Positions 1 to 11,700 of a stretch of DNA of 64,000 bases are shown here, piece after piece (within the stretch, counting starts at the first letter, position 1; the number at the start of each line of letters is the position of its first letter). The notes under the pieces were generated by a model, which ran no database searches, was not told the DNA's origin, and saw only the letters and a list, made by a program, of their open reading frames with translations. The DNA lies in NCBI GenBank assembly GCA_037576195.1, contig CM075103.1, forward strand, positions 35,725,250 to 35,789,249. The letters run 5' to 3'. The translations under genes and the position numbers were made by a program. This DNA is from Phytoseiulus persimilis. Its lineage: Eukaryota; Arthropoda; Arachnida; Mesostigmata; Phytoseiidae.

Positions 1-2310
1 CAGAAACGAAGGGCGGATTCTTCACCAGAGCTCGTTTGCTGTGCCCGGCTGTCAAGCATTGACTGCCTGCCACCGTTATCTACGTATCTCTGTATCAGTC
101 TGACTTTGTCTGAGGTCAACTGTTTGGATGCGCGAAATATCTTTTGTTTGGTCTCTGGTCGGTGGTGCGACAGAAAATTAGAATGACAAACGGTACTCAG
201 ACGAATTGGTGGAAGCGCGAGAGGGGACTGGCCAGGATGGAAAGGGTCACTGACTACTACGCGATGCCGGTGCTGACTGAAGGGTGAGGGCCCTGGGTCC
301 GAACAGAAGATCCGAACCGCGCGTCCAAATCCAGACGTTCAAACATTGACCGCTCCATCCGCTGGTCCATCCGTCTCAAGAGACAAAAGTCCAATCAGAC
401 CGTTCGCTTGGCCCCGTGTCGTGAGCCCTCCCGTGTCTCCCTCAGGACCGCCGGAATCGAATGAATTCCGGATACCCGGTGTTGTGCCGCTGTCCGAGGT
501 TGGTAAGCACCTAGCGTCTCGGAACAGGAGCGACTCCAAGTTCAGCGTCCTCAATCATCTTTCCCGGTGAGTGACTCTCGCTCGACAGCAGTTCTGCGAT
601 CGGAATCTCCTAATCAGTCGTGGACTGGTGGGATCACTCCGTCGACAGTCATCGTTAGCCAAGCATGAGGTGATCTTCGCTCGGAAGAGGCGAGATCCCG
701 TTCGTTTCTCTGCCGAGGAGGAGGCTTCATCAATTTCTCCGAATGAGCCGCTTTGCAAGCGATGCTCGGAGTCGGCCGCGGAAGATTTTCGCTTATCTTC
801 GAGCTGGGAGTGCCGTTAAATGTACTGAACGCAGAATTCGTGATTTGTCTGCGAAATCGGTCAATCTGGGAAGAACGCGACGCGTTTTATGTTTACTAAT
901 GAGCACGTTTCACCTTTTCCCTTGCCGTTGATGGTCCTCGTAACTTTCTTTTTCCCTCTGTCGGAGTTTTCCGCATCGACACTGCGCTGTGGGAAAGCGC
1001 GGTCTGTGACATGAGAAATTCCTGAACACCCACACGTAAACCGGAATCTTCTTGCCGGCAACGGAAGCGGATACTTGAATGAATTCAGCTCCCCGGATCG
1101 AAAGTGTATGCTAAACCGGCTGGAAACATTCCATCCACGGACGAAAGTTTTGATAAGAGAAGCACTTGATCCGTCGAGCAGCGTTTCGATGTTCCGATTT
1201 CCAATGTTTGGAACACAAGTCTGAAGGTATTTTTGTGAACAGTTGCCCGAGAGCTCGGTGTATTCAACAGCGGGATAGGGCTCTGATCTTCCGGGATCTC
1301 CTGTAGCGTTTGGTTGCCACCCCAACAAAACTTGTATCCACACGTTGTCTCTGCATACAGCCGATCAGAGCTCACCAGAAGCCGGCATCACTCGGCTCCG
1401 CGGCCCCACTCTATTGTCCTTCGGCTTCATTCAACCAGAGAATCGGACAAACGTTTTTCTCCGCATACCTTGCCATCGACACAAAACCGGTAGGATATCG
1501 AGGGTCTTCCACTCTCCTGAGCTCGAACGTACTGTGGGATCCCACCTCTCTCGTTCGGCTTCGGATTTGATGTGTTTCCCAGAGAGGTTTCGCTTCGAAT
1601 CCAGCCTACTCCGATAAGGTTGGAACATCTTTTCGGGTTTGATGCGGGCCAGTTATCGAGATAGGTCACATATCGGGATTTCTCGCAGTTCTGGTTCGCA
1701 GTCCGCGGGAATGGGGCGAAGGAGTCCTGCTCAAACCATGGATTGCGATTCACACTCCTCTTCGGGGCCCGAAAATCCCGAACCCAGCATTGGAAGTTTG
1801 TGTACTCGGTTCTGCTACGCGATTCAATGATTCTCCAGGAGAGCTGTCGAACTTGGGAAAATAGCGCTAGGCTGTGGCTCCGCCGGCCACTTCCTCATGC
1901 GGCTCTCCTGATTTCATTTCGACCAGTTCGGTTTCCGGATCTTGGGACATCCACCCGATCGAATCGGAAAGTTCGATATTCCGGAGGCCAATCGAAGATT
2001 TTTTGCCAATAATATGCGAGCTACGAAACATGTGGAAGCATTCCAAAGGAGTCTTCAGGAAGTTCTTGAGCTAGAAAGTCTTGTGGCAGCATCGTGGGAG
2101 CGACTCGAACCAAGGAATCCGCAAACGAGAGGAGGCCATCCACATAAGTGGTTGGTCAAGTCCCCCCAGGCTCATCGACCCCTGGGCGTCGGCCGTCGGC
2201 CTCGGAATCACCTCCACGACTTCCAAAAGTATGATCCAATCGACCCGCAATCACCTGCAAAGCCTCCGAAGATTAAGGTCAAGCATGGAACGATAATCCA
2301 AGTGCCCCGA

Positions 2311-2325
2311 CCCCCCCCCCCCCCC
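2311..2325. repeat. C15 homopolymer
   Basis: Fifteen consecutive C between CCCCGA and ATGG. Such runs are polymorphic and prone to assembly error, and can form i-motif or G-quadruplex structure. A shorter C11 run lies at 31073-31083. Confidence 0.9.
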
Positions 2326-3245
2326 ATGGCTCAAACGTCTGTCTTACAGTTCTTTATGAAAAATGTCCACCAAATTTGATGCTGCGTCGAAAATCTCTTA
2401 ACGAACCAGGCACTCCGATGCCTGATTTCCTCGAAGTTCTCCCAGCGTCTACGGACGGAGAAAACCTGAAGGGAGGAATACGATTGTCGCCGAGGAAGGC
2501 GATCTGGAATTTCCGAACGCTGTATTTATCCCCGACGATCTCGTCTCCTTCCAACTGTCAGAAAACTTAGATACCCTCGGCTGAATGGTACCGATTCCCT
2601 GTGAAGCCTTCGCGAGAACCCACCACCAGTGTGAGACGGTTTATGGTTCAGGTCATTGACAAGAGCTCTAAGAATAAACCATGCCATGACCGGCTGGCGC
2701 TCTCGTAGACAAACTCTCTCGGAGAATCACTTTTGAATCAGAATAAATGCGCGCACCTCGCCCTGCTCTGCAGCTTCGAGCTAACACGAGACGGGCCGGC
2801 TGACAACCGAAGGCGAGTGAAAACATTAGTGATTGCTAAGGTTCCATGAGGTGCTAGTCGGGCTCATGTCAGTTCAAAATCAAAGGCACCGAACAGACAG
2901 CGCAGAGGGGTCGATGGTTGTCGACTTATCACTTGTGTGTTCGCTCAAAGCAACTGTCGAACCACAATCTCCATCTGACTCAATGATAAGTGCTCACTGA
3001 GCACCTCTGGAGCTATGTCTGGAGGATCCAAGTTGTTCCGATTTCTTCTTTCTGAACCCTCGTCCCTTAGTCCCACGTTCTTGGGATGCTGGTGAAGAGC
3101 GGAAAGTTATTCACTCCTCTCGGTAGCTTAGCGTAGCCGCGGCTCAATCCTACTCCAAGTCACAGAAATAATTGAACGCCTTCTTTTGCATCCTCGCAGT
3201 GGCAGCGAGGTTGCTGAGGTTCTCATTTCATGACAGACACATTGA

Positions 3246-3276
3246 CAGACGTCTGTAGGACCATGACTCATGGTCC
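3246..3276. repeat. Two adjacent short perfect palindromes
   Basis: CAGACGTCTG (3246-3255) and the 19-base GGACCATGACTCATGGTCC (3258-3276; 9-bp arms around a central C). The second is centred on TGACTCA, the consensus half-site pair for AP-1/bZIP factors. No gene is assigned nearby, so a regulatory role is only a possibility. Confidence 0.5.
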
Positions 3277-4011
3277 ATGAGGGAACTCACCCGGCGAGAA
3301 ACAGGCGCCGGGGCGTGGACTCGATTCCAGAACCAAATATGTTGCTTTGGGCATCGGAATTTTGATCTTCTCGCCCAGTCCTGATACCAGGACTCAACGC
3401 TCTCTTGTGGCGATGCGACTCCTTGTCTAAGTTGTGTAACCGCTAATATCTTCTCGGCTCGTTTTTGCGCTCAGTCAGAATTCGGATCAGGAATACTCGA
3501 GCGAACTGAAGAGTTGCGTCATTATTATGTACGCATATCCCTGAAAGTTCGCTCTATTGTCTGTTTGACGCAACTTCCGCAATCAGCTACCGAGTGAAGT
3601 CATACTGCAGTAGTCTGAGAGAATGTGCGAAATCCACCGATTCATCACAGTGTCCTTGTGAATATCGACGTGTCGAAGAATTCCAATTGTCATGTAGCTC
3701 CCGAGTATGCGAGTGTGGTACACTCTTGTGCACGTGGAGTTTGCGAGAGATACAACACATACGTGTTGAGTTCATCCGTTCTGAAGTATCTCAAGTTAAT
3801 TCTGTTCCACACGGGATGCGATGTGAATCTGCCGCAGCGTCATAATTTTCAGGTCAGAAAGAGTCCTTCCATTAGAGAAAAGAATTTCATGAGTTGAACT
3901 CTCTGCTGCTCATCGCGTTTCAGAGAGAAGCCTGCGTGGAATCCTCCGGTCATTGATGCGAAGATTTGAATCTTCGACAGTGAGAAGTATCCGCTTGTGG
4001 CTGGAGGGCAG

Positions 4012-4229
4012 AGAAGGGTTTCGGCAGATCTCCGGCATGGAAAGAAACCAAAGAAATGTACGCTGCTCTGTCATCCGTGTTCAGTCCAGCATCTTCGGGT
4101 GGTTGCGCGCTGGGACCCTTGATTGCGGGCATGATCCGCCACTATTTCTCCTATGAGACCGTTATTGCGGCCAACGCTGCACAAACTCTGTTCCAGGTCG
4201 GTTCTAAACGGCGTTCGCGTAAAACCTGA
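4012..4229 (+). CDS. Orphan last-exon candidate, resembles a major-facilitator transporter end
   Basis: One frame is open from 3984 to TGA 4227-4229. It reads EKGFGRSPAW, then a predicted membrane segment with LSSVFSPASS, LGPLIAGMI and FSYETVIA, and a basic tail SKRRSRKT. A helix with LGP and AG followed by a short loop and another helix is typical of MFS transporters of the SLC18-like type. A likely acceptor is GGAGGGCAG at 4003-4011. An AATAAA at 4433-4438 followed by a T-run would suit the 3' end. I found no upstream exons with other MFS motifs, so this may be a pseudogene fragment or a chance frame. Confidence 0.3.
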
Positions 4230-4432
4230 CGCCGCCAGCCGCTACCTTCCCGTGGGAGCCGTTCGCATATTTCTCGCTCGTTCTTGAGCGACCGGAGTCG
4301 AGGACGGAACTCCCCAGCATCCACATTTCCGACCGGTTTTCGGCTGAAAGCAACTGGGTCGCGTTCCACCCTTAAGGACGACACATCATGGTCAGTCGGT
4401 GCATCCGGAGTCGCCCTGCATTTTTGGTGTCG

Positions 4433-4438
4433 AATAAA
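4433..4438 (+). promoter_or_regulatory. Possible polyadenylation signal after the MFS-like exon
   Basis: AATAAA about 205 nt after the TGA at 4227, with a T-rich element (CGTTTTTTCGG) immediately downstream. Confidence 0.3.
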
Positions 4439-4439
4439 A

Positions 4440-5750
4440 CGTTTTTTCGGCCGATGGCCGCCAACTGAAATTCGAAAATTTCGAATGCTCGTATTTCCGC
4501 CATTCAAAAATGTTTGAAGCCCGTAGACTCGATTCCGGGACGAATATCTCACATCCACTCTCCGGTTATGGACCTGTTCCCAGAATGTGTTCTTGGGCCC
4601 TCCCAGTGCGAGGAAATGCAACAAACGGGGCGCAAAGAAGTCACGCGCGTAGTGCGCCGTTCTCAGCCCCAGTGGTACCGCAGTCGATCCGAGTCTGTGG
4701 CCGGTCGCCGAAACCGACGATGATAACCTGATCGAGCGGTTCCCAAGCCGCATCGCTGTGTTTTGCGAACTCAACTAGGGGGTGACCTCGTGCAATAACG
4801 AGGATTTGAGTTCCGGCATGAATCTCAGAGTATGAGCAGCGAAAACTGTGATTTTTTCGTGGGTACCTCTGTGCTGACACGACAGTTTCATTCCCAGCAC
4901 AGATATGAGAGAGTGAGCCGGAGTCATCAACCGTTTCTTGGAAACCTTGAAGTTTTAGATTTGAACTTGCGAAGAGAGATTTCGCAACGAGATGGTGTAA
5001 AACAAATTTTGTGCCGCAAAACGACTCGCTTGTTGGAGAAACTCCTAACGCCTCAAAGGATCCGTCTTCGGCGTGAGGCGAAACTCTCGCGGGTGCGACG
5101 GGGGCGATGCGTCGCCCAAGGAGAATCCATATCCGATACATCCTCGTTGATATTCGATGTCGACGTAAGGCGTTCGTTCTGATGTGGATGGAATGGTGTC
5201 GAAAAAGAATCCGCGCGCTAAGTCGCGGCGAGATCATATTCTTTCGAGGAAAAACGTGCCGTCCTGGGCCCCCGCAACTTGACTTTCCTTGCTTGGTCGC
5301 ACAAGCTATAGGCGTCAGAAGTCTCTATCAGACTCCTGAAGACCACGTACCCTTGCGTTATTGCCATCGGAACGGAGATCGTCGTGGCAATGGTGGCACC
5401 GGGGGACGGAGGGTGCTGCCAAGCCCCTCGCACTGCCCACGTTGGGGGCGAAGGATGCCCGTTGTTTGATTGTAATTCTGACTAGGTCCCGGGTGGGTGT
5501 CTTGTTTCTTTAGTCTAACCGCATAGATTCTTCGGGTTCTGTCAGCTTCTGCTCGAAGCACGAATTACGTCAGTCGCCAAGCCCACTGATGTCGACTGAC
5601 GCGGTCGCTCGTGTGTGGATGGTCGAAAGTCATTCGCTGCAAGCCACGACACCGATCATGCTGTTCTGCTCCACTTTCATGCATCCATGCCCAACATCGC
5701 GAGGTGAGGGCAACTCAGCATTAATATTTGATTTGTTCGCCCTATTGCAG
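4440..5750. other. No supported gene; LPMO upstream region
   Basis: Two long minus frames (4151-4774 and 4641-5237) overlap each other, so at most one could be real. Neither has a recognisable motif. The LPMO promoter and 5' UTR exon should lie in the last kilobase, but I cannot locate them. Confidence 0.5.
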
Positions 5751-5752
5751 GT

Positions 5753-8088
5753 ATGGCTTCCGGTTCTTCGTTGGTGATAGCCATATTGATATTTCTGAGA
5801 TGCAGCATAAATCCGACATGGGGTCACGGCCGCCTTCTCGATCCGCCATCGAGATCTTCAATGTGGAGAATGGGTTTCAGAACTCCGAAGAATTATAATG
5901 ATAACGAACTTTTTTGTGGTGGATTGACTGTAAGTGATGCCTACCAACCGAGGAGATCGTGTATTTCGTTGGTAATTCCAAGCTCATTGTTGAGAGATTT
6001 CTGGTTGAGTCTCAAGTGCTCAGCTTTGATTTTCATAGAGACAACAGCGGAACGGTATGAAATGCGGCATCTGCGGGGACCCGTATGACCTGAAAGCTCC
6101 ACGAGCGAATGAAATGGGCGGGAGATACTACAGTGGCATTATAAGTCAACGTTATGATCCCGAGCAGGTACGATTCGCAAACACTAACTGGAACGCAGCA
6201 GAGATCCATGACACTATGCACTTTGTCGAATTTCCACGTCGGCTAGAGCTTTTATATTTCCAGATAATTGAAGCCACCGTAGAGCTAACGGCCAATCACA
6301 ATGGATATTTCGAATTCCATGTCTGCAGGGTGAACGGAAACGCTTCGCTCGAAACCGAAGAATGTTTACAGCGGAACCCGCTTGAGGTGAGTCTTCCCAC
6401 CGACTTTGACCTACCCGAATATCCTCTCGAATCATGAGCCGCTACCACTCTTTGGAAGCAACTGCGGTTGGTTCCCGCTCTCGGCTGGCAAGGCCTCGAA
6501 CCACCGAAACGGCACCGAGCTTCTCCAATACCGGTTGTGGAAGACCTGTCGCGGCTCTCACATCGATCAGAATCGCTGCTCCGATCATGGGGACCCCTGG
6601 GGCGGTGGAACGGCTCTCCGTGGGACATGGACAGCTCGAGGATATACGTTTGCAGAATTCCTCCTGCCACCGAAGAGGTCTTAGAGAGCGGGCAGGGCAG
6701 GTGAAATGATCGTCAGATACAGTGGCGTAGCAGTCACGTCGGTTTCGAGCTTGATCCTCGCTCGCACATTGCTGTAGCCGCCCGGGTTCCGATCCAAACC
6801 CCAAAATCGAGAGCCACTGAGTTTCGTGAGTGAGAAGGGGAGTAGGGTAATCTTTACAGTATGGAATCAGTATAGTATGAATCTGCTGGTATGGGAGCAT
6901 TGAATCTTCATCTGGGAATGAAAATCTCGTCGCCCTCTGGACGCTTGTCAATACCGAGAGCCCTCACGGGTTCCGACAGGGTTACGCGTCCCCTGTTTTA
7001 GATATGTCATAGAGCTCCACGTGCCAGAGAAATTTGTCTCCAATGTTGCTCCGAATTTATGTCCACTCAGGTTGTCGGAGAGGGTCGAGTCGACGCCGAG
7101 AATCCATATCGGTATTACGTACCCCGCCGGTCAACAGGAAAATACATTGCGTCACTGAAGCTCCCAACGAAATTTTCATGCGACCATTGTGTCTTCCAGT
7201 GGTCTTATACTGCAGGTACCATTTTCACATTTCTCGCCAAGTTCTTCGACTCGTTTTCCCCTTCTCTTCTTTCTCCCCGTATGCCGGAGTCATGAGGTCT
7301 CGGCTTGTATTCTCAGAATTCCGCGTAAGATTTCTGAGCTCTATTCCTCAGGCAACAATTGGGGTCGTTGTGAAGACGGACGCGATGCTGTCGGATGTGG
7401 ACCCCAGGAAACCTTCAGAGGCTGCGCGGATATAGCGATCGGGACTGAATCAGGCACCGCCCAGCCAGCTGTGAATGCTATGTCTCCGACCACCGTTGGA
7501 TACGTCGCCCCAACAGCTAGGCCCCCTCCCCTGTTCTCTCCAACCGTAACCGAATCGTGGAACCATTGGCAGAGCGATAACGCCTGGCCCCAGAGCGTTA
7601 ATCCAGGATATCCCGTCGGGACCAACAGGACCACTTGGTTCTACCACCAATGGCCCACCCCCGTTCGAGTTTCCAAGATCAAAGAAACGTCAGCGCCGAC
7701 TGAAACCGTCGATCTCAAGGTTCCACAAGCAACCCGCTTTCACAGGCATCATTGGTTGGGGGCCGACAATACGCAGAAAGTTACGAATTACGCAGGAGCT
7801 CTCTCCCATGGACATCCGGGACATCATGACCATTCTCATGATTTGAAGAAGTTCTCGCGATGGCCTGATGCTCGGACAACAAGTCGGAGTCCTCTGCGGA
7901 ATACAATCCCTTTGGGAAACGCTCCTTCCCTCAAGGACCCAGTCAGGAGAGTGGGAGAACCTGCGACATCGACGAGCTCTCGACCCACACCTCAACCCAC
8001 GCACAGCAGTCAAACCCTGCCACCAGTGGTCTTGGTCGAAACCGTACAGAATGAGGTTTTGACCGATCCAATCATCGTTGACGAGTGA
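5753..8088 (+). CDS. AA15-family lytic polysaccharide monooxygenase (LPMO), five exons
   Basis: Secreted copper enzyme that oxidatively cleaves chitin or cellulose outside the cell. Proposed exons: 5753-5929, 6039-6167, 6264-6386, 7071-7215 and 7352-8088. Every intron is GT-AG and the joins keep frame (phases 0, 0, 0, 1), giving 436 residues. The start ATG is followed by a 24-residue signal peptide ending in TWG. Cleavage leaves His25 as the N-terminal residue, the first arm of the copper histidine brace, in HGRLLDPPSRSSMW. Then come NDNELFCGG, KCGICGDPYD, RANEMGG and SGII (exons 1-2). Exon 3 carries TANHNGYFEF, whose His114 is the second brace histidine. CDHCVFQWSYTAGNNWG spans the exon 4/5 join and is followed by CGPQETFRGCADI. 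These motifs in this order are diagnostic of AA15. The catalytic domain ends near residue 221. Residues 222-436 form a low-complexity Thr/Pro/Ser/His tail with a histidine cluster at 344-354. An acceptor (CCCTATTGCAG) lies just before the ATG, so a 5' UTR exon is likely upstream. The stop TGA overlaps the donor GTGAGT, so the C-terminus is uncertain. Confidence 0.9.
5930..6038 (+). other. LPMO intron 1 (109 bp)
   Basis: Donor GTAAGT follows the GGATTGACT codons, and the acceptor TTTTCATAG precedes AGACAACAGCGG. Removing it joins CGGLT to RQQRNGMKCG in phase 0, which gives the uninterrupted AA15 motif order. The short length is part of the evidence for a compact genome. Confidence 0.8.
6168..6263 (+). 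other. LPMO intron 2 (96 bp, stop-free and divisible by three)
   Basis: Donor GTACGA, acceptor TATATTTCCAG. The intron is exactly 32 codons long and has no in-frame stop, so unspliced RNA would insert 32 residues just before the segment carrying the second copper histidine. The family motif order favours removal. Confidence 0.7.
6387..7070 (+). other. LPMO intron 3 (684 bp)
   Basis: Donor GTGAGT after CGGAACCCGCTTGAG, acceptor TGTCCACTCAG before GTTGTCGGAGAG. It joins ECLQRNPLE to VVGEGRVDAENPYRYYV in phase 0. I see no other conserved AA15 coding block inside it, but a small extra exon cannot be excluded. Confidence 0.65.
7216..7351 (+). other. LPMO intron 4 (136 bp)
   Basis: Donor GTACCA after TATACTGCAG and acceptor TTCCTCAG before GCAACAATTGGGG. 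The phase 1 join rebuilds a glycine codon and the conserved string YTAGNNWGRC. Confidence 0.8.
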
Positions 8089-8165
8089 GTATCACATAAA
8101 GTCGGTTATATCCCTCCGTGCATGTGGTGTGCCTGGACTCTCGTGAGGAGACTCCGAAAGATCAG

Positions 8166-8340
8166 ACGCCTCGAAATTCGTCGAAATAACGCTGACTCAC
8201 CAGGACCTGGTACGCGCTATAGATATTTCGAGCTGCAGCGCGATGCAACAGAGGACGTCGACTGCCGTTTGCCGATTCCGATGGCACCATTTCTCCAAGA
8301 ATTCCTCGATTGCAGCGTGTCATCGAAAAATTCCCGCTGA
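8166..8340 (+). CDS. Possible alternative last exon of the LPMO gene
   Basis: The last LPMO exon reads through a perfect donor (GTGAGT at 8085-8090) that contains its TGA. If that donor is used, exon 5 ends at 8084 in phase 2. An acceptor ending GATCAG at 8160-8165 then restores an open frame of 58 codons ending at TGA 8338-8340, containing RYFELQRD and MAPFLQEF. The acceptor has a poor pyrimidine tract. Other acceptors (after ACTCACCAG near 8202, or after GAGCTGCAG near 8238) would give different ends. Nothing here matches a family I know. Treat it as an alternative to termination at 8088. Confidence 0.25.
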
Positions 8341-8639
8341 ACCAAACACGAATTGCTTGCTCTCAAGTTTGTTCAGCGTCAGGGGCTGCGTTGTTCAAGC
8401 CGACCGCACATGAATCGTCCTTGGATGGAAGTGATGTATGTCGTCCGTAGCCACCCTGAAGGCTCGGGACTCGGCGAGAAATCAAAACGCTCCTGAATCA
8501 GAGCTCTCTGTTTTCCGGCTGAACCTCTCAGCCAGCCCTCAGAATTGTCCCGGAATCACCTTTCGGTATTGCTTCAGTAACACTCCCTATCGTCTCGCGA
8601 ATCCCATCGCGGGCGGTGGGCTTGGGTCTTAAGATGGTT

Positions 8640-8772
8640 CAAATTTAATTCTGATATAATTCAAATCCTCTTTGTACCACTCAAGAAATTTTGTTGTCCC
8701 GGCCGGGGATCGAACCCGCGATTGCTCGCTCAGCGCGGCACCCAAGGACTGAATCAGAGCTGCGAACTCTAT
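8640..8772 (-). mobile_element. tRNA-derived SINE-like fragment or tRNA pseudogene
   Basis: On the minus strand, GCGGGTTCGATCCCCGG matches a B box with a T-arm hairpin. It is followed by CCGGGACA and then ACAAAATTTCTTGAGTGG and an A/T-rich tail. A complete acceptor stem and a clear A box are missing, so it is not a functional tRNA. A tRNA-like head with an unrelated A/T-rich tail is the layout of a SINE. Confidence 0.4.
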
Positions 8773-11700
8773 CAGTGTGCGAATTCCGACAGGACACGAC
8801 GAGCTGGTTCTATTTCGTAGCGAGGTCGACGAAGAGACGAGTATCCTTTCCGCGTTCTCAAGTTCCATTCTTTCCAGGCCTACGAAGACATCCGGAAAAG
8901 GGTCGTGCGTAGCAGCAGGCCTATACGTTAATGTGCCTGGGATGACGGATTGGTGCAATCAGAACTGTTTCTTCACACCACCGTTCTGCCCGGCATCTCA
9001 CTGCGCATGCGCCTGAGCCATATCCAGGCCAGGAATTTGGCCAAAATCGTTCTGGCGAATCATACCTCGTGCCAGGAAGAGAGCTTCCCGGTTGAAGTCG
9101 AGCTCAGCGTCGGCTCATCCTGCGATTCGGGAAAACTGACGAGAAAAATGCCAAAGATTCAGTCGAGTTTCTCACGATCCATACGCTCATGAGAACAAAT
9201 CCAGTATGGGTTCCGAGAAATCTGCATCGATCATCCTGGAATGGGAGACTGCTCAGTTCTTCGGGAGCGCAGCTGATGTATTGATTTCAAAATCTCCCTG
9301 CATCCTCCTGGAACGTTGCGAACAAACAAATCAGAGCATTCAGAGGTCGAGTTCTGATGCTCGAGTTTTCCATAGATTATATCCGCTTAGGCACCTTTGG
9401 AAGGGATTTCGACTTATCAAGTGATTCATGCACATCCCGAGTAAACCGCGGGCTCGGCAGCCAGCGAAGCAAGGGAACAGAGTGAAGCGGAGAGAGACAA
9501 AACCGAGACGTATGCAGTTCCATGACTGCGGTACTGCTGTGGTTTCCCTTCCAGATGCGCGAACGTCGTTATTTATTTGAGAGTCCGAACAAGCCGGGCA
9601 AAATATCGTGATCATGGACAAGTGCCATCCTGTGCGGCTTTCGAACGTAGTTGATGAGAAAGATGGCAACTCTGGCTCGTTAAGGCATGAAACGGATCTG
9701 TACATGAAGACGGGCTCCCTGACAATAGTTCGAGTCGGGGTGCGAGCCTCGGTTCGATTCAAGTTCTTACTAAGTTAAGCGGGAAGAAACCTTGAATAAA
9801 AACCTCCTAGGAGACCTCATTGTTCTCTCTGGCCGACTCTCTGACTAGCTCACCCTGAGCATGTCTAAAATTTTCAAAGTGCATCGGAGTGCGTGCCTTC
9901 AAGCAATGGAGGAGGCATAGGAGCTTGTTGGGATGTCCGGGAACGGCATCCGGTAGTTCCCTATTGCTCAGTATTCAGTGAAGAGATCTCTAGCTTCCGT
10001 CGCAGAAGGGAGAACCGAATGTGCTCGATTCTCGGGGCGGGGGAAAAGTGGTCAGATCGACACGGCAGCTTCATAGTCGGGTGGTCGGTGTCGCAAAGCG
10101 GACGGGAAATCGGGAGGAAAACACGGGCCTCCTCGCGACTGGTTCGACTGCGGTAGGAACCAACGGGGGCTTTGGTCAGGAAAATCACCGATAAGGAGAC
10201 GGCGTGAGGGGCAACCCCGATCCTATGATATCGCTGCTGCTTAATCGGAGCGTGGAGATTTGAGAGCGCCGAACGAACTATTTGTACGATGGGAGGAGGA
10301 GGCCCGAATGATCTGCCGAGGCATATCGTCCCTGATACGGAAAGGATATGGAACAAAATTGCAGCGACAAAGGACGCTTGTCGCGGAGGTTTGAACTGGG
10401 AATCAAAAAGCTGCTAGTAATGCAAAACAAGTGGCTTTGCCCCCGGCGGGCCCTGGGGCGAAGAGCCGTAACTCTATCGGAATCACAAGTGAAGTTCGGG
10501 AGAAGAATGTCTTCGAAACTGATGCAATGCGAGGATCCGTTTCTCCAGCCGGAATATGGAATCCCCTGAACCATATCCGACGGGCTCCGGTTTGGTCGTT
10601 CAATTCAACCGACTCGACCTGAACAAGCTCCGATCTTCCGAATTCTGAGCTGCGAGTTTCCGCGGACGGAACTGAGTTCTACGTGAGCTGCTGCCTTGGT
10701 CCACGGTGAAGACGAAACTCTCACCGTGGCGGTGTTTGATGGATTTGAGTCTTCAACAAAACCGCTTGAATTGTTAATCTTGATTGCTATGGCCACAAGC
10801 CTGATTCTTTCAAGATTGCATTGCATGCGATTTCGGCGTCTCCGTTGTGAGGCAGGTACCTGATTGGAACGCTCTAGTCAAACCCGTTGCGGTGTACCAT
10901 AACCGCCCATAGCGGGCACACCTTGCAGCAACGATCACCTCCATTGCCAATTCTGTACGTAGATCTGCTATTCGATGAAAGGGCCGATATCAATGGTTGA
11001 TTCATCAGTAGATCAGTACTTGTCGATCTGCTGCTGAATTGACTCCGTTGTTTCCTCCCTTCGCGCGTATCTGCTGCCTCGAACTACTAGCGAATCCCCA
11101 AGACATGCATTCAGACAAATCGATAGCGTAGTTCATACTCAATTCTGAGCAGCGCAAGCTGCCCACGCTTGATGTTCTTTGAAGAAAATTTTGGCCTCAT
11201 ATCCGTCTTGAATGGCCGCCTCCGTACTCATTTGAGTGGATATCGTAATCATCTTCCACAGATCTCTCTTCCAGGATTGATGCTCGATGGAAGACAACAC
11301 CATCCACTGATTCTACTCTGTTCCAACCCGCCATTCAATCGGTGTCGATGCTGATGAGACCTGACATCCCACTGGAAGTCCTAGTCTCCTGGAACCGAGA
11401 TGCAACCAATTGAGAAGAACGGAACCTCCGCTGGGATCAGCTAACGATCATTTACCGCTGAGAATCATTCTTATGTGAGACTCTTGGGACGAAGAAGCTC
11501 TGTTGCTATCATTATAGAGCAATGACGGAATTTTCGCGTCTAGCAGCTACATCGATAGCCCCAATCGGCCCCACTGCGCCGAACAAGGTCAACAGGTTTG
11601 CTGTCTGTGAAACTTCAGCTGAGCTTGGCCTTAGCCGATGAGAGGAGTGATCTTTCATATCGTTCTTCCTCACAGTTTCGACAGGTCCACATGAGTTCCA

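Larger units (their letters stand above)
1..3980. other. No supported gene
   Basis: Apart from the C15 run and the palindromes at 3246-3276 I see only short chance frames on both strands. A frame ending at a GTGAGT donor near 567 after CCTCAG at 444 could be an exon, but it resembles nothing. Confidence 0.5.
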
